NCBI GenBank assembly: GCA_027451785.1
Contig: DAIDIS010000265.1
Coordinates: 1 to 7,655 of the forward strand
DNA: 7,655 nucleotides
Source of the DNA: Acidimicrobiales bacterium
Lineage (GTDB): Bacteria > Actinomycetota > Acidimicrobiia > Acidimicrobiales > JAKAVM01
Direction of reading: 5' to 3'
Shown here: positions 6,643 through 7,655 of the stretch, one piece after another
How the letters are laid out: every line of letters begins with the position of its first letter
Position numbering within the stretch: position 1 is the stretch's first letter
Position numbers and translations under genes: made by a program
The notes under the pieces: model-generated
Told to the model about the DNA's origin: nothing
Database searches by the model: none
What the model saw: only the letters and a program-made list of their open reading frames with translations

Positions 6643-6800
6643 GTCGGTTAGATGAGTTCGGAACGGTGGGACGGTAGAGACGGATCGGCCGGGGGTAGTG
6701 CAGCCAGCCGCTGTGCAAGCGCGATCCTTTCATTGTTGATCTATCTATCGGCAATTGCGGACCATGACACGAAATTGAAATTCGTATTTGAACAGACAAA

Positions 6801-6826
6801 CGCTACGGAACCGGATTCCGTAAGCG
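6801..6826 (+). other. Stem-loop in the RNase E/G mRNA leader
   Basis: CGCTACGGAA (6801-6810) pairs with TTCCGTAAGCG (6816-6826) in ten base pairs with one bulged A (6822) and a CCGGA loop. It ends 97 bases before the start codon. In E. coli the rne leader carries hairpins through which RNase E controls its own mRNA; a similar role here is inference only. Confidence 0.45.
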
Positions 6827-6908
6827 ATGCTCCCCTCCGCCTGGAATCGCGGGACGGGTGTGGGCGAGCGCGTCGTGCCAGTCGGGCAGGAATGTGCACG
6901 ACCTTTGA

Positions 6909-6914
6909 GAAGGG
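6909..6914 (+). promoter_or_regulatory. Ribosome binding site of the RNase E/G gene
   Basis: GAAGGG ends nine bases before ATG 6924. An in-frame TGA at 6906-6908 excludes any longer N-terminus, so this site and ATG together fix the start of the long N-terminal extension. Confidence 0.65.
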
Positions 6915-6923
6915 ATTTTTGAG

Positions 6924-7655
6924 ATGTCCGACCCGACCCAAGAGCTTGGCGATAAATCGCCGGCGAGTGGTCTCGTGCCAGGAAAGCCGTCCGGGGATTC
7001 CGCCTCGTCGGTACCCGGCTTTAATATCGCTCAGCCAAACGCCAACCCAAGGCCTGGCACAGACGGCGGGAGTCACCACCTAGCTGAAAGTCCAGCCCCT
7101 ACATCAAGCTCCGTGCGATCGAGCGGAAGCTCGGCCGGAGTGTCCGGGAGCCAACCACCGAACGCGGGGACCTTGGCACCTGAGCCAACCTCCGGAAAGC
7201 CGAGAATCGGTGATGTGAGGCCTGCTCCGTCGTCTCAGCCGGAATTACTTTTGGACTCCCAATCGGGTTCAGAAGACACCGCCGATGACGCACGGCAGCC
7301 CAGGACGGCCCAGGGAAGAAGGAGGTCTTCTTCGCGCAGAGGGCAGGGCTCGAAGAGCCAGTTACGAGATCAGTCCGGTGCACAACAGAACCGCACCGAC
7401 CAAGGTGGAGCTGAGCCGCAAAAGCCGGTCACCATGGACGTGTCTGAAATGGTTGCAGCCGGCAAGGATTCAGGGGAAAGCGGATCCAAGAAGCGCCGCC
7501 GAACCAGGGGATCCAGGCGCCGCACGCCGACCAAGGCATTGGGTCGTTACCTAATGTGCGTTCACGTCGGTCCCAACGCAGTCCAGATCGCAGTCCTGGA
7601 GGGTAGAACCCTAATCCGGCACTCGGTATCGACGACAACGAGAGACGATACTCAA
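6924..7655 (+). CDS. rne: Ribonuclease E/G family protein, N-terminal part, continuing past the right edge
   Basis: The frame stays open from ATG 6924 to the last base, giving 244 codons. Residues 1-210 are low-complexity and rich in Ser, Gly, Pro and Gln, with no recognisable fold. They contain two basic patches, GRRRSSSRRG (131-140) and KKRRRTRGSRRR (189-200), suited to RNA binding. From residue 211 the sequence MCVHVGPNAVQIAVLEGRTLIRHSV matches in pattern the start of the RNase E/G catalytic core: a beta strand, then QIAVLE-G followed by hydrophobic-H-x-V, as in actinobacterial RNase E. The S1 domain and catalytic Asp residues would lie beyond the window and cannot be verified. RNase E cleaves single-stranded RNA in mRNA decay and rRNA/tRNA maturation. 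A disordered N-terminal extension is typical of actinobacterial forms. It stands 430 bases downstream of mrdA, with its own leader. RNase G is the alternative name. Confidence 0.78.
   Translation, partial: MSDPTQELGDKSPASGLVPGKPSGDSASSVPGFNIAQPNANPRPGTDGGSHHLAESPAPTSSSVRSSGSSAGVSGSQPPNAGTLAPEPTSGKPRIGDVRPAPSSQPELLLDSQSGSEDTADDARQPRTAQGRRRSSSRRGQGSKSQLRDQSGAQQNRTDQGGAEPQKPVTMDVSEMVAAGKDSGESGSKKRRRTRGSRRRTPTKALGRYLMCVHVGPNAVQIAVLEGRTLIRHSVSTTTRDDTQ

Larger units (their letters stand above)
6494..6923. other. Gene-free leader/intergenic region between mrdA and the RNase E/G gene
   Basis: No convincing protein is encoded in these 430 bases. The longest open frame overlaps the RNase gene in another frame and has no family likeness. 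The stretch holds two stem-loops, a 20-bp palindrome and a candidate promoter, listed separately. Bases about 6725-6800 are more AT-rich than the surroundings. No tRNA or recognisable riboswitch was seen. Confidence 0.6.

Noticed and set aside
6615..6650. ECF sigma factor promoter (GGAAC plus downstream GTT)
   Set aside because: The distance from GGAAC to the GTT at 6647-6649 is well above the usual 15-19 bases.
6652..7083. Open frame of 143 codons between mrdA and the RNase gene
   Set aside because: It overlaps the first 160 bases of the RNase frame, has no Shine-Dalgarno, shows no family pattern, and runs through the stem-loop at 6801-6826. Composition looks like a shadow frame.
1..7655. 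Mobile elements, CRISPR array, tRNA or rRNA genes
   Set aside because: No transposase, terminal inverted repeats, regularly spaced direct repeats, cloverleaf or rRNA-like stretches were found on either strand by reading.

Overview
The window reads as ordinary chromosomal DNA of moderately high GC. It is centred on a cell-shape (elongasome) gene cluster. The gene order mreB-mreC-mreD-PBP2 followed by an RNase E/G gene, the long disordered basic extension in front of the RNase E core, the weak or absent Shine-Dalgarno sequences and the Ser/Thr/Gly-rich low-complexity segments together suggest an actinobacterium, perhaps near the Acidimicrobiia. That placement is an inference from gene content. 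It was not tested by any alignment.

Layout. Bases 1-1750 (minus strand, running off the left edge) encode a membrane-anchored HlyD/MacA-type adaptor of an efflux or secretion system, with a very long coiled-coil hairpin and a Ser/Gly linker. Bases 1751-1962 are a divergent intergenic region with a candidate promoter in each direction and a short inverted repeat. From 1963 to 6493, four plus-strand genes follow at short spacing: mreB, mreC, mreD and mrdA (PBP2, class B transpeptidase). Bases 6494-6923 carry no convincing gene. They hold a strong stem-loop, a near-perfect 20-bp palindrome overlapping a candidate promoter, and a second stem-loop shortly before the next gene. From 6924 to the right edge runs the N-terminal part of an RNase E/G gene. 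It is a 210-residue disordered basic extension followed by the first residues of the catalytic core.

How the genes work together. MreB filaments under the membrane, membrane-bound MreC and MreD, and PBP2 form the core of the rod elongation machine that inserts lateral-wall peptidoglycan. The usual partner glycosyltransferase RodA is not in this window, although in many genomes it directly follows the PBP2 gene. RNase E/G next to mre genes is a recurrent bacterial neighbourhood and has its own leader region here. The adaptor is divergently transcribed and probably functions separately, with an ABC transporter that would lie beyond the left edge.

No mobile element, CRISPR array, tRNA or rRNA was seen. 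I found no clearly new multi-gene system. The points most worth checking are the palindrome and hairpins in front of the RNase gene, the disulfide-capable tip and long hairpin of the adaptor, and an altered Cys/His/Asp cluster near the active site of PBP2.
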